Below are positions 1 through 10,989 of a stretch of DNA of 64,000 nucleotides, piece by piece (within the stretch, counting starts at the first letter, position 1; each line of letters begins with the position of its first letter). The position numbers were made by a program, and so were the translations under genes. The stretch spans positions 50,678,260 to 50,742,259 of the forward strand of contig NC_044567.1 in the NCBI RefSeq assembly GCF_007565055.1, in the 5' to 3' direction. The notes beneath the pieces were generated by a model. It did no database searches. It had not been told where the DNA came from and worked only from the letters and a program-made list of their open reading frames with translations. The DNA comes from Rhinopithecus roxellana (Eukaryota; Chordata; Mammalia; Primates; Cercopithecidae).

Positions 1-1815
1 TTCCAGTGGTCTCCCAGCTCTTATATGATGAGTAAAAGACCTAGCAGCAGAGAACCTATAATCAATTAATAGTATGTGTGAGCCACTTAGCATCACTGAA
101 TCACGGAATATTAAATATACTCTGCCACCAAATATGCTGGAGAATCCTGTTTCTGACGTTTCCCTTTCAGAAGGTCATGATGGACATTAGCATATAAAAA
201 TCCTTATAAGATCTCTAGTGAAGAAACCTGCCTTACTTTCCTCACCCAGGACTTCCCATGCTTATTTGCCCACCGAAGCCATTTTTTATAATGTTACACA
301 TACAACATCCCTTGGAGCTAATATTACATGGAGGATGCTTTGCAAAAATATCGATCTTGCTTAAAGCCCCTGCTCCATCTTGCATATCCACATACACACA
401 CTTGCACACATATTGTAGTTCAAGAGAACAGACATTATTCTCCATTTAAACACTCTTCTTCACAGAGCCACAGTCCTCCTGCAAATGCACAGTCCTTCTC
501 CCTCACTCATTCCCATGTGGGCCACCCGCAGGGGCTCCCACATCCCAGTGAAACACTGGGAAGCACCCATATTCATACTCAAGAATTGATCATACAAACC
601 AGGGATAAGTGAACTTTTTTCTCTAAATAATCAAGTGGCAATGACTTCAGGTTCTGCTGCCATACAATCCCTGTTGCAAATACTCAACTCTGCCTTTGTG
701 GCACAAAAGCAGACACAGACAGTACCCAAACCAACAAACGTGGCTCTGTTCCAAGAAAACTTTATGAGTACTTAAATTTGAATTTTGTATAATTTTCACA
801 TTGCCACAAGATATCATTCTTTTTTTGAATGATTTTCAACCTTTTAAGAATGTAAAGGAGATTCTTAGCTAACAAGCCATGCAAAAATAAGCTGCAGGCT
901 GGCTTGACCTTTGGGCCATAGTTTGCTTATTTGTGCTTTTTGCCATCAATAGGTTCCTGAAAACAGCATGAACTTCTGTCCGTAGAATCCTATTGTAACA
1001 TGTTAAGGAGCCTGTTTCTTTAAAGGATATTGCAATGAATTATTTAGCAATGCAAATCTCTCAATTCCTAAACCTGGTGTCAAGCACCGGCCTTCTGAAT
1101 AATTATTGCTCTCCTCTGCCAACTTTAGAGCACTTTTGCATTGAAGGCAGGGCTTTGTGATTTCCCTGGGTCCTGAATAGGGTCTCATGCCAAAAGAGCT
1201 TCCTCTTTTGCCAACACTAGCCCCCACCAAGCTGTCTGGCTGTCAGGTGCTTGGCATCTGAACTGGTTTCAGTTGGAAGCTTCAGTCCACAGTTCTGTGC
1301 AAGAAGTTGTGTGTTTTAACAACAGCGATAGCATCTGCAGAACACCCAAGATGTCAGTGTTGTGTTTGCATGCTGTCACCACCATGATAAATATTGCATC
1401 CCAAATCCAAGAACTGATTTGATTTAATGACAAGGCAGCCCTCTCCACCTGAAATACAAAGCTGGCTGCCTTGCCCACACACCTGCTTTGTCATTAGCTT
1501 GGAGGCAGAAGGGAACCACAGCCAGCCAAGGCAGTCACTGACAGCATCTTCCCCTACACTCCAGGAAATTGCAGAAATGCTCAATCAGCCAGTCATCTCC
1601 CCTACAGGACACGAGGCACCCCACTTGAGAGGTACTTTCCACTGATGTGACCAAATCAGTGGTTGTTTGGATAAGGAGCAGACACTGGTTTGGTGTGCTC
1701 TTCGAGGAGGTTCTGGGGACTGAGCAGGTGATAGGATTTAGAAGTGTATTCTGTATGGCTATAGGTAGTGGCTTCTGGTCATTGAATCTCTCATTAATAA
1801 TTCACTCTGCTGTTT
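1..1815. other. Unique sequence, no gene seen
   Basis: I recognise no exon, pseudogene or interspersed repeat here. The part from about 780 to 1240 is repeat-free, AT-rich and has homeodomain-like and octamer-like words (ATGCAAAT at 1050-1057, AATAATTATTG at 1099-1109). That makes it a candidate conserved non-coding block, but the sequence alone does not show function. Confidence 0.5.
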
Positions 1816-1818
1816 GAC

Positions 1819-1965
1819 AGTATTTGTTGGGTACCTGTCTTATGGCAGGCCCCATGCTAGGTGCTGCTAATGCAGAGGTGGGTAAACACCACAATTGCCA
1901 CTCTCTTGGAGCTCAGCAGGAAAGGCAAGGACATAATCAATCAATTACAACACAAAACACCTGGA
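1819..1965 (+). repeat. Possible ancient MIR/L2-type fragment
   Basis: The wording 'tgggtacctgtcttatggcaggcccc' style (tatttgttgggtacctg, then catgctaggtgctg) resembles the widespread ancient mammalian repeat that reads 'tattgagcacctactatgtgccaggcactg'. It is divergent, so the family is not certain. Confidence 0.35.
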
Positions 1966-2089
1966 GAAAGTGCAGGCACACCAGAGGGAGTGATTCAGGA
2001 TTCAGTCTCGCTCTCTCTCTGTTTCCCTCTTTACTCTCTTTCTTCTCTTATTATCTCTCCCTTTTTCCTAAACTACCAAAAATTACTTC

Positions 2090-2365
2090 TAACTAGGCTC
2101 CCCCCTTCCAATCTTGCACCCCTTCCCATCCTCTTCACACGTATCCAATCACTGAAACAATCCTATACTTTTAAACCTGCAAATCCAATCATGTAACTCC
2201 CTCACTCAAACCCCTTCCATGGATGGATGGTTATGACACTTAGAACAAAATCTAAATCTTTTCCATGGCCCATGGGCTCATCAGTTCTCTTCTCACCCCA
2301 CCTATAATCTCTACTCTTTGCTTATGCTTTTTCCAGATCCTTCATACACATTTTTTCTTCTCACC
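2090..2365 (+). repeat. L2 LINE fragment, upstream part
   Basis: The words catgtaactccctcactcaaa, cccttccatgg, acaaaatctaaa and tggcccatgggctcatcagt follow the order of the L2 segment just upstream of its 3' end. The remaining L2 3' end lies at 2600-2932 in the same orientation, so the intervening MIR appears to have split one L2 copy. Confidence 0.65.
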
Positions 2366-2367
2366 AT

Positions 2368-2590
2368 GAGAGCAAAGGGTCTGGAGTCAGATGGGTATAC
2401 CCAAATACAGACTTCCCTACTTATTAATAGCTGAGTGATTTGGGGAAAGTTACTTTACCACTTAGTGCCTCAGTTTCCCTATCCATAAAATGGGAATAAT
2501 AATAGTGCCCAACTCATAGGGTTGTTGTGAAGATTAAATGAACTAATACGTACAAAGAACTTGGAAAGTGCTTAGCTCAGAAGAAACAAT
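2368..2590 (+). repeat. MIR SINE inside L2
   Basis: The MIR order is clear: 'gtctggagtcagatggg', then tagctgagtgatttggggaaagt, cctcagtttccctatcc, aaaatgggaataataatag, catagggttgttgtgaagatt and a terminal aaagtgcttagc. Near full length. L2 sequence on both sides in one orientation shows it landed in L2. Confidence 0.85.
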
Positions 2591-2599
2591 AATGTGAGT

Positions 2600-2932
2600 C
2601 AAAGCCATTGTTTTCAGCACTACTCATCCTTTATGCTACTTCCTCATTTCTTATATGAAAATTTTTATGTGAGAAATCTTCCTTGATACAATCCAATTAC
2701 ATTACAATGCAATACCTCTTTATACACTCCCAGAGTACCCTATATTTTTCTCTGAAAATCAGTTACCACCAGTGGTCATTATATAATTATGTGCCTGGTT
2801 CTTGACTTAGTATCTGTCTTCTTGTTACACTCTAAGTTCCATAGGGGCTGGGTTCATGTCAACTTTGCTCCTGATGCGTCTTTGTGTTGTGGTGTGCCTG
2901 GTACATGATAAGCATTAAAAGAAAGGATGCTG
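2600..2932 (+). repeat. L2 LINE fragment, 3' end
   Basis: The classic L2 tail is present: actctaagttccataggggctgg, then ttgctcctgatgcgtc, then tgcctggtacatgataagca, running into a TGAA microsatellite. This is the 3' remainder of the copy that begins at about 2090. Confidence 0.75.
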
Positions 2933-2977
2933 GATGAATGAATGAATGAATGAATGAATGAATGAATGAATGAATGA
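2933..2977 (+). repeat. (TGAA)n microsatellite
   Basis: About eleven near-perfect GAAT/TGAA units seeded on the L2 tail, ending where the repeat decays to tgagtaag. Reverse-strand reading gives a spurious (HSFI)n peptide. Confidence 0.95.
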
Positions 2978-3837
2978 GTAAGCCAGGAAATTCTTCCATA
3001 GGAAATGATTCTAACTGGCTTTTGGAAATGTGAACATGAGTTTCTAGTGGGAAAGAGAGGCAGACGTGGTAAGGAGAAGACATTCCAGTGGGAGAAAACC
3101 ACTGGGGCCAAGGCATGGAGAGAGGAAGCTTAGTGTTACTGAGGTGGAGGCGGGTGGTGAGAGTTGAGATGGGGGAGATGTACCCCAACTCCCTGCCATT
3201 AGGCTATATGTTAGAGCAGTTTTAGGTTCACAGCAAAATTAGGCATAAATTACAGAAATTTCCATTACACCTCTGACCTCACACATGCATAATCTCCCTC
3301 ATGAACAACATCCTACACCATAAGGATGCATTTGTTGTAACTGATGAGCTTACATTGACACATCATTGTCGCCCAAAGTACATAGTTTACATTAGGGTTC
3401 ACTCTTGGTTTCGTGCATTTTATGGGCTTGAACAAATGTATAATGATATATATCCACCTTTGTAAGATCATACAGAGTAGATTCACGCTCTCAATACCCT
3501 CTGCACTCCACCTATTCATTCCTTACTGCCCCTACTCCCTCACAACCACTGATCCTTTTATTTTCTCCATAGTTTTGCTTTTTCCAGAATGTCATATAAT
3601 GGGTATCATACAGTATGTAGCCTTTTCAGTGTGACTTCTTTCACTGAGTGATACCCATTTAAATTTCCTTCATGTCTTTTCATGGCTTGATAGCTTACTT
3701 CTTTTTAGTTCTGAAGAATACTCTATTGTCTAGATGTGCCATAGTTTATTTATTCATCACCTACTTAAAGACATGTTGCTTACTTCCAAGTTTTGGAAAT
3801 TATAAATAAGTTGCTCTGAACATCCATGTGCAAATTT

Positions 3838-3913
3838 TTGTAGGGATATGTGTAGGGACATATGACATACAGATGGAGGTTTACACAATATTGTAGGGAT
3901 ATTTGTAGGGACA
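3838..3913 (+). other. Short tandem duplication around a copied 27-mer
   Basis: A 23-bp segment (3838-3860) recurs at 3891-3913 with one mismatch. Between the copies lie 30 bp foreign to L1, of which 3862-3888 matches 5222-5248 at 26 of 27 positions. The 5222 copy sits inside a MIR where its flanks fit, so it is the likely donor. Confidence 0.85.
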
Positions 3914-4838
3914 AACATTTGTTTCTTTTTGTATCCCTACATAATTTTTGATACATTTTCAGTTCCTTTAAGTAAATATCAAGGAGCACAATTGCTTGTT
4001 CATATGCTAAGTATGTGTTTTGTTTTGCAAGAAACTGCCAATTTTTTTTTTCCAAGTGGCTATACCATTTTGAATTCCCACCAGTAATGAGTGGGAGTTC
4101 CTGTTGCTCCACATCCTTGTCAGCATTTTGTGATGTCAATGTTCTGTATCTGGATCATTGTAACAGTTGTGTAGTGGTATCTCGTTGTTGTTTTAATTTG
4201 CATTTGTCTGATGACATATGATGTGGAGCATATTTTTATATGCTTATTTTCCATCTGTACATTTTCTTTGGTGAGATATCTGTTAAAGTCTCTGGCCCTT
4301 TTAAAAATACATTTTTTTATTATTGACTTTAAGAGTTATTTGTATATTTTGGATAACAGTCCTTTATCAGACACATCTTTTGCAAATATTTTTCTCCCAG
4401 TATGTGGCCTCTCATTTTATTCTGTTGATGGTGTCTTTCCCAGAGCAGAAATTTTTAATTCAAATGAAGTTCAGTTGTCAACTTTTCCTTTCATTGATTG
4501 TGCCTTTGGTGTTATATATAAAAAGTCATTGCCAAATCCTAGGCCATCTATATTTTCCTTCTAGGAGTTTATAATTTTGTGCTTTACATTTAGGTATGTG
4601 ATCCATTTTGAGTTAAATGGATCTGTGTTTGTGAACAGTGTGAGGTCTGTGTCTAGCTTCTTTTTTTAATTTTTTAATTTTTTTTAATTTTTTGCAATTA
4701 GATGTTGTTCCAGCACCATTTGTTGAAAAGACTGTTTTTTCTCCACTATATTGCTGTTGCTCCTTTGTCCAAGATCAGTTGAGTATACTTACGTGAGTCC
4801 CTTCCTGGACTCTCTATTCTTTCCACTGATCTATTTAT

Positions 4839-5087
4839 CTATTCTTTTGCCAATACCACGCGTGTCTGAATAACTGTAGCTTCATAGTAAGTCTTGAAGT
4901 TGGGTAGTGTCAGTGTTCCAACATCGTTCTTCTCCCTCAATATTGTGTTCGCTGTTCTGGGTCTTTTGCATCTCCAGATAAACTTTAGAATCAGTTTGCC
5001 AATATCCACAGAATAACTTAATGGGATTTTGATTGGGATCACATTGAATCTGTGGATCAAGTTGAGAGATGCCCGTCTCTTCATCAA
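4839..5087 (-). pseudogene. L1 ORF2 fragment (old copy)
   Basis: An 82-residue open stretch reads as the L1 ORF2 region after the reverse transcriptase domain. It contains RFNVIPIKIPLSYS, LILKFIWRCKRPRTANTIL and LTLPNFKTYYEATV, aligned in order with the younger copy at 55504-55845 in this window ([26 protein letters not shown]). It lacks the endonuclease, reverse transcriptase and cysteine-rich parts, and cannot act. It is a relic inside the reverse-strand L1. Confidence 0.9.
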
Positions 5088-5094
5088 TTCCTAC

Positions 5095-5287
5095 TTTCTA
5101 TGTGGTGATGGGCACATCATTAACCTTGCTGAGTCTCTGTTTTCTCATCTGTAAAACGTAGATGATAATACTTGATACCCTCTGCTGTGGCATCTCCCTC
5201 AAAGTGGGGAGCATTAGAGAGATGACATAAAGATGGAGGTTTACACAAGCTTGCTTGGTACATGACAAATAGTCAGCATTAGGGCCA
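5095..5287 (+). repeat. MIR SINE
   Basis: Shows tgggcacatcattaacc, ctgagtctctgttttctcat, ctgtaaaacgtagatgataata and, at the 3' end, cttgcttggtacatgacaaa with agtcagcatta. It adjoins the end of the old L1 and holds the likely donor of the 27-mer copied to 3862-3888. Confidence 0.75.
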
Positions 5288-5289
5288 CT

Positions 5290-6219
5290 TTCCCTGACCC
5301 CTATTCTATCTTCTCCTACTTTCCCTGCTTTCTGATGTCCTCATCTGGAAATCCAGGACTGTTCAGATGGTGAATCAGTATTTTAAATAATAATTTTAAT
5401 TTTTCAGAATCATTCATTCATGACTTTCTTAGTCATTCTTGCCTGACACCTCAGTCATCCTCTTCCACTCTGTCCAGTGAGGTGAAAAGTTACGTTCTCT
5501 GCTACTCTGGGATCAGTGGGTTCATGGCAGCCAAGGTCCTGAACTACTTCTCTTCTAATTAGACTTGGGACTGAGAGCCTCTCAGAGTGACCTCTGGGTC
5601 CACATCGCAGCCTCTCCTCTCTGCATTGGCTTTGTCTGACCCATTGATCTGCCTCTAGGCCCAGTGCTGACTATTGAAGGTCACGGGGGCCTTCATCTCC
5701 ACAACTGGTGTTTCAGCCCTACTTTATGTCTAAATCCCAGTAGAGTGTGTGTGTTTAGAGCTGGGTTAACTGAGAGGCAAAGGAGGTGGTGGTTGCTTCA
5801 GGACACGCCTGGACTAGGAAATCCCCCCCAGTGTGGTTTCACAGGCATTTCATGCACACACCTCTGAGCGCCAGTACCTGAAACCTGCCCTGAGGTTGGA
5901 TGATTGATTGTGCCTTTCTTAGAATCAGCTTTTGATAAAGGGAAAGAAGGGTAAGAAGACATGGATATGAAAATGGAATGAGCACAAGCTTTTTCTTCTT
6001 CCTTTTCTTGTGTGTAAGCTGATACACATATCTTTAGTGCACATGGAACTCCTGAGTTGACGAGAGTACATAGTGTACCCAAATACTGAGGACTGACATC
6101 CCTCAGAGGTTTATGTTGGGAACCCAGCCCCCAAGTTTATAAATGGTGTGTTTATCCTGAGGAAGAAATGGCAACTGCTACAACACAGCCAGGAATGTGG
6201 TCTTAGAATTTTATTTAGT
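5290..6219. other. Unique sequence, no gene seen
   Basis: No repeat family or exon recognised. The open frames on either strand are under 100 codons, overlap each other and carry no recognisable domain. Confidence 0.5.
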
Positions 6220-6417
6220 GCATGAATGCTAACAGGTTGCTATATGTGCTGTCTTTCTCCATCCTGCAAAGGTGAGGGCATCACTAATAGATCACAGCAC
6301 ATATTCCTGCCGAACCTGAACTAGGTCTTGGAATTCTTTTCAATAAAACAAGGACTGTTCTCACATCCACCTGGAAACTTAGCTACCCCCACCTGCTGAT
6401 CTCATACTTTCAGGGCC
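6220..6417 (+). repeat. Unassigned ~190-bp repeat, copy A
   Basis: It aligns over about 190 bp with 7884-8076, strongest over 6279-6337 (54 of 59 positions identical to 7942-8000) and weaker on both sides. Landmarks are taatagatcacagcaca, cctgaactagg and ttggaattct. I cannot name the family. Confidence 0.65.
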
Positions 6418-6716
6418 CTAAGTAAGAAGAAACTTTAGGTTTAACTTCCTTGAACCCAGACATTAATCTGCTGCTAAGTAAACTAAATCTATGCATTTGA
6501 AAAAAAAATCATTTGTACAATCTAGGTTGTGAAATATTGTTTAAACTCATTCATAGGTTAGTAGGAGGCAGTTTATGGGGTAAAGAGTTGAGAAAGCTCT
6601 TGGTCATGGGCCAAACAGTATTAGGGTATTTCTGGCAGGGAAATATCTTAACGTTTTAGGGAATTAGGAAGAGGTTGTTGTGGGGAGGGCAAGAGCAATT
6701 CTATCAGTCTATTCTG

Positions 6717-6885
6717 TTGGTTTTCAAACTTTGCTGCACATTAGAATCATTTGGAGATCTTTTAAAACTCTGATGCTCAGGTCATACCCAGCACTAATTA
6801 TGTCAGGATGTGTGGGGGTGGACATCAGGAGGCACCAGTAATTCTTGTTCTTAAAGAACTCAGGTAGTGATTCCCATACAGAACC
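6717..6885 (+). mobile_element. MER5-type hAT DNA transposon relic
   Basis: Reads ggttttcaaactttgctgcac, attagaatcatttggagatc and ttttaaaactctgatgctcagg, ending with ttaaagaactcaggtagtgatt. This is the non-autonomous MER5 pattern (ttctcaaactt, agaatcacctggag, ttaaaacacagattgctgg). Short and diverged. Confidence 0.75.
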
Positions 6886-6889
6886 AAGT

Positions 6890-7785
6890 GCGGGAACACT
6901 AGTCTGGATGCAATGCTGCTTTATTTCTACCCATTTCCCTTCTCTCCAAATATGTCTTCAAAATTCATTTGATTCTCACAATAGCTCCACGAGGCCATCT
7001 GAGCAGGTGTCACTGCCCCATGGGACAAATGGGGAAACTCAGCCACGGATAAGTGAAATCGTTTGTCTAAGTTTAAATTAGGTGAGTTATTGGTGAGTCC
7101 TGGAATCTTCACAGGTCAGGAGATGCCGCTTTATTGTTATTTACAGAAAAAAAGAAAGAGGAATGTTTTTATGTAAAAAAGATTATCAGAGTATGCACTG
7201 AAGGATTAGCATGTGGCCCCCTTAAAAGGTTCCATTCTGGAAGGACATTTTCCAAAACGAACTATGCACACACGCACACACACACTCCACTATAACAACT
7301 AATGATAGAAAAAAAGGAAACAAAAATCAATGACTCTCGTATCCTGGCCTCAGGACAGCCGGGGAAGCAGAAATCCCTTTGCAGTGTGGCTTCCATGGCA
7401 GACGGTGTGTAAACGGCATGGACCTTTATGAAAGGGGAGAGATTCACAGGACACTATTTTCTCAGGATGAATCGCAAGGTTCAGTAGCTCACATAATGAG
7501 ATTATTTCAACCTGGAGGCCAATTGGAAAAGCAATTACAGATCATTAAAGCACATTGCCCAGCTCTTCTGCCCTGCCTGCTCCAGCCTTCCTTCTCTATG
7601 TCTATCACTTCTGGCCCTGCTCTTCATTTCACATGTGGAGTCAGAGAGGAGAAACAGGGGCCTTGATCCAGGCAGACTGCAAAGGCTCCCATGGGAGAAG
7701 ATCAGACAAAAATTCGCTTCTTGCTCAGTGATCATTTGAACAAACAACTCCTCTTAGAGAGGAAAGGATTCACGCTCATATCCCT
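6890..7785. other. Unique sequence with short CA run
   Basis: No gene or interspersed repeat recognised. An interrupted CA run lies at 7264-7286. Confidence 0.5.
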
Positions 7786-7787
7786 CC

Positions 7788-7875
7788 ATGTGCTGGACAC
7801 CGTGTGAAACATTTTGGGTTTTTGCAGGCATTATCTCATTTAATCTCCCTTAGCTAATATTAAGCCCCCATTAGT
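7788..7875 (-). repeat. MIR SINE, first part (interrupted)
   Basis: Reverse-strand MIR wording: aggcattatctcatttaatctccc. The rest of the MIR resumes at about 8078 after about 200 bp of unrelated sequence, so this copy is interrupted by repeat copy B. Confidence 0.65.
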
Positions 7876-7883
7876 CACCAGCC

Positions 7884-8076
7884 CATGAATTCTGAGGACT
7901 TGCTACTCGCATTGTTTCTTCCCAGTCTGCACATTTGCAGTCATCCCTAATAGATCACAGCACACATTCCTGCTGAGCCTGAACTAGGTTTTGGAATTCT
8001 CAACCAAGCAGGGAGGGTCTGCTCTTACATTGGCTTTAGAACCTGAGACATAGTCTACTGAACTCACTCTCAGGGG
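7884..8076 (+). repeat. Unassigned ~190-bp repeat, copy B, inside MIR
   Basis: Homologous to 6220-6417 over its length, with a 59-bp core at 7942-8000. It separates two MIR parts that otherwise join, showing that it arrived as an insertion. Same orientation as copy A. Confidence 0.65.
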
Positions 8077-8077
8077 T

Positions 8078-8215
8078 TTTTCCATTTTGTTAATGAAGTA
8101 GCTGAGGCTGGCAGAGGGGCAGCCACTTGCCTAAGGTTTCCCTGCTGGGAAATGGTACAGCTGGAACTCAAACCCAGATCGCAACTCCAAAGTGAATCAC
8201 AGTACTGGCATTCCT
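8078..8215 (-). repeat. MIR SINE, second part
   Basis: Reads ttccattttgttaatgaagtagctgagg, gcagccacttgcctaaggtt, and tggaactcaaacccaga, the typical reverse-strand MIR series ending in the 'gggattcaaacccag' block. Confidence 0.75.
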
Positions 8216-10875
8216 TCTGGTCATGTTTGCTCTGACCTCCATGCTCCTGCATATGCAGAACTTCTCCCAGCTTGGCTAATTCATATTCATTCTTCAAGAC
8301 CTAGTTTAAGGATCACTTGCTATATTTGTGAAGCTACTATTACTACCTCTCCCTGGCCCTTTGAATATTAGATGTCCCTTTTTCTCTCCCTGTTCCTGCA
8401 CCACCATGGCCACACTTTCATCCTTTTTTGTAAAGTTTAGTTTCTTATCCATGCTAATTGTGGATATTGTGAAATATTAACATATGGGTTTTACTCCAAG
8501 TATCTAGTGCTTCTCTTGCCTCTCCCCTACCCCACAGAGGGATCAGCAGGTGACGGCATCCTTTGCCAATTGCTCTTGAGGAAGGGCTGCTATGTCAGCA
8601 AAGCGATGTAATTGAGTGAATGGTCAGCTTTTAAATTTCATCAGTCTTCAAATCAACAAGACAACGGCTTTGAAGGAAAAGGCTCTTAGCGTGTCAAGAG
8701 CACAAGTCTAGGTCTAAACAGACTAAGAAGCTCTATCATTGCCATTTTTTCCCCCTGCCTGTCCATGAGGTCGGGGAGGAGAGACTTGGAGAGGAGAGCA
8801 AGACAATAAGATGCTGGTGAACACTCAGAGGAGGCCAAAGGGAAATTGTGCTTGCTTCCAGGGTGGGGAGGATTACTCAAGAATGAGAGTAAGATGCTCT
8901 GGCTCCCCCACATTGCTCCAGCCCAGGGCAGCAGTGGAAAGTAGGAATGATGGATCCTGGGCAGAGAGGACCTGACTCAGCTCCTTTAAGACTTCTAGGG
9001 CTCTGGAGAGGCTCAGGGGAGCATCAGAAATTTTATGTGCACCCAAGAGGGATGTGGAAACGACTGAGAAAGAGCTCATATGAGATTGTAATGTAGATGG
9101 TGAAATTGAATCAGATCTACCCACATCAAGCTTAGGACAGATTCCCTTTCCTTAGGACAAACAGGATCCTACCTGGGCCCTCCCAAAACCACTGTGCTCC
9201 TCCTTCAGACTGAAACTCTGACTGGGTATGGGTCTTCTTGGCAGGACTGATGGGACTCCCCAGCACCTGTCTCACCCCAGGGCTCCAGCCTCCAGGACTC
9301 AGAAGGTGGGAGAGGGTTTCCTGTGTTCCCTTGTCCATTCTTTGGCTTAGGGTGAGCTGCTGATGTCCTCATCTGGTGCCAGGGTCCATTCCATCCTTAA
9401 TGGGCAATCTCAGGGGACCTGGCAGCTTGATGTGGGGCAGAGATCATCATCCATGAGGTTCTACTATGGAAAGCCTTTAAGGGGCGGTGACTGCAGAATG
9501 GTCCTTGAAAGGCCTGTAGAAATTAGATTGGTAAACAAGTTGGGGAGGGGCATGGAGGACCCAAAGGTAGATAGCAAAGAACCCAGACTAGGGATATTAG
9601 TGACATCCACCAGGCTGGAAGGGACAAGTCTACCTAAGTCACTCAGCTGCAAACTCAGTCTTAGAAAAGGACAGGGTGACATCAGATGGTCCTCAGCCCT
9701 ACTCCTGGTAAAAAAACAAAACAAACAAACAAACAAAAAAACCCAGCCCCAGAGTGCCAGCATTGAAGCCAAGTTTTAAACAACGAGGGTATCCTCCTTG
9801 CTGGTGATAAGGTGATGGGGTAAAAGATAATTTGGCATGCTTTACATTTTTTGTTTTCAAGCACAGTCGCTGCCTGGGAACAGGAACTTCATACCCACAA
9901 ATTTCTGCAAATCTGTTGGTTTCCTCAGGTCGAATGGTTGATAGAGCACAGTGGAGAGAGAAGGAGGAAGGTCTCTGTGGGGACATTCTCTTGGCCCCCT
10001 TCCCTTTGGGCCCCTAATTCTATCCACACCTATGATTCAGGTGGGTAGGTTCACAGAGCATACTCCAGGGGGCCTGTGGCTGGCAAGAGTGGGGACTTGC
10101 ATAGGGAAGTGAGTTTCCAGTCTCTGACTCCCCTCTCCCTGGCCCAGGGGTAGGAGGGTAGTGGGATGGTAGCTTCACCTCCGTCTTTGTGCCACTCTTT
10201 CCTCCCAGGAGATTCCACCTTTTAAAGCGCCAAAAATGTTCAACTGGAAGTGTAAGCCTAAATTCCTGCAACCCTATCACACATCAAGCTTCCTCCATGG
10301 GAAGCAAAGAAAAAGCAAAGAATAAGTCATAGGCTGCTTCCCAGAATGAATAAAGTGACATCGGATGCAAAAAAAAAGTATCCATGTGTGACCGTGTGTG
10401 TGTGTGTTATGTATCTGTGATGTGGGAAGAGAGGCAGAGGTCTGACACTTCCAGTTTGGGGTTTGAGTCCTCAGGGCTCTTAAGCAAATGTGAGCCAGCA
10501 GTGCACCATTACAAGCAGCCTCTAATTTATTGATTGAATCTTCATAAATGCCAGCTAACAATGTTGCCATAAAATAATGTGCCCATAAAAGACCTGGAAG
10601 GTTTCTCTTGTGGGAATAAGGGCAGCACAGTGCTTCTATATTGGGTGTACAAATGGGAGAGGGATGTCACTTTAGCAAATTCTAGAACCTACTAAGTCAA
10701 GATGGATGGGAACCCATGGGCTCTATTAGCCTGTCTGTTGGGATTTGTGTGTGGGTGGCACATATGTGCAGGCATGTAACTGCATAATTATTTGTAATTT
10801 TTCTGTTTGCCTGTATAAGGATCTATGCAGGTCCATAAACAGACATGTGTGCACACACATTGTGCAACAGGAATC
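8216..10875. other. Mostly unique 2.7 kb, no gene seen
   Basis: Contains an AAAC/A-rich simple run at 9708-9742 and a short GT run near 10395-10412. Open frames of up to 138 codons occur on both strands over 9363-9779, but their peptides show no domain. Confidence 0.5.
9708..9742 (+). repeat. (AAAC)n simple repeat
   Basis: About five AAAC units with flanking A runs, not attached to an Alu or L1 body. Confidence 0.85.
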
Positions 10876-10877
10876 TG

Positions 10878-10988
10878 TGCTAGTAGTGTCTTTTGTGTAC
10901 TGAGTTCCTGGATAGTGGGGTCTGTAGTATCTTTATCTATGGCTTCCAATGTCTAATACATAGATGTTTTATAAATGTCAGCTGAAAT
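10878..10988 (+). repeat. L2 3' end fragment
   Basis: Reads gagttcctggatagtgggg, ctttatctatggcttcc, tctaatacatagatgttttataaatgtcagctg, matching the L2 tail pattern 'cctagcacatagtaggcactcaataaatgt'. Confidence 0.6.
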
Positions 10989-10989
10989 G

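Larger units (their letters stand above)
3205..5092 (-). repeat. Old L1 (L1M-type), reverse strand, 3' part
   Basis: On the + strand the sequence runs from the L1 3' untranslated region (gttttaggttcacagcaaaatt near 3220) into the C-terminal part of ORF2 near 5090. Landmarks are acccaaagtacatagtttacatt, catttgtctgatgacatatgatgtgg, tttggataacagtcctttatcag, ttgttgaaaagactg and caatattgtgtt. Divergence and several small indels mark it as ancient. A foreign 53-bp tandem structure interrupts it at 3838-3913. Confidence 0.9.

Noticed and set aside
2854..3188. Two overlapping reverse-strand open frames with HSFI repeats
   Set aside because: Translation of the TGAA microsatellite; not coding.
9363..9779. 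138-codon open frame
   Set aside because: Ends in an A-rich AAAC run, overlaps a 102-codon antisense frame, no domain seen.
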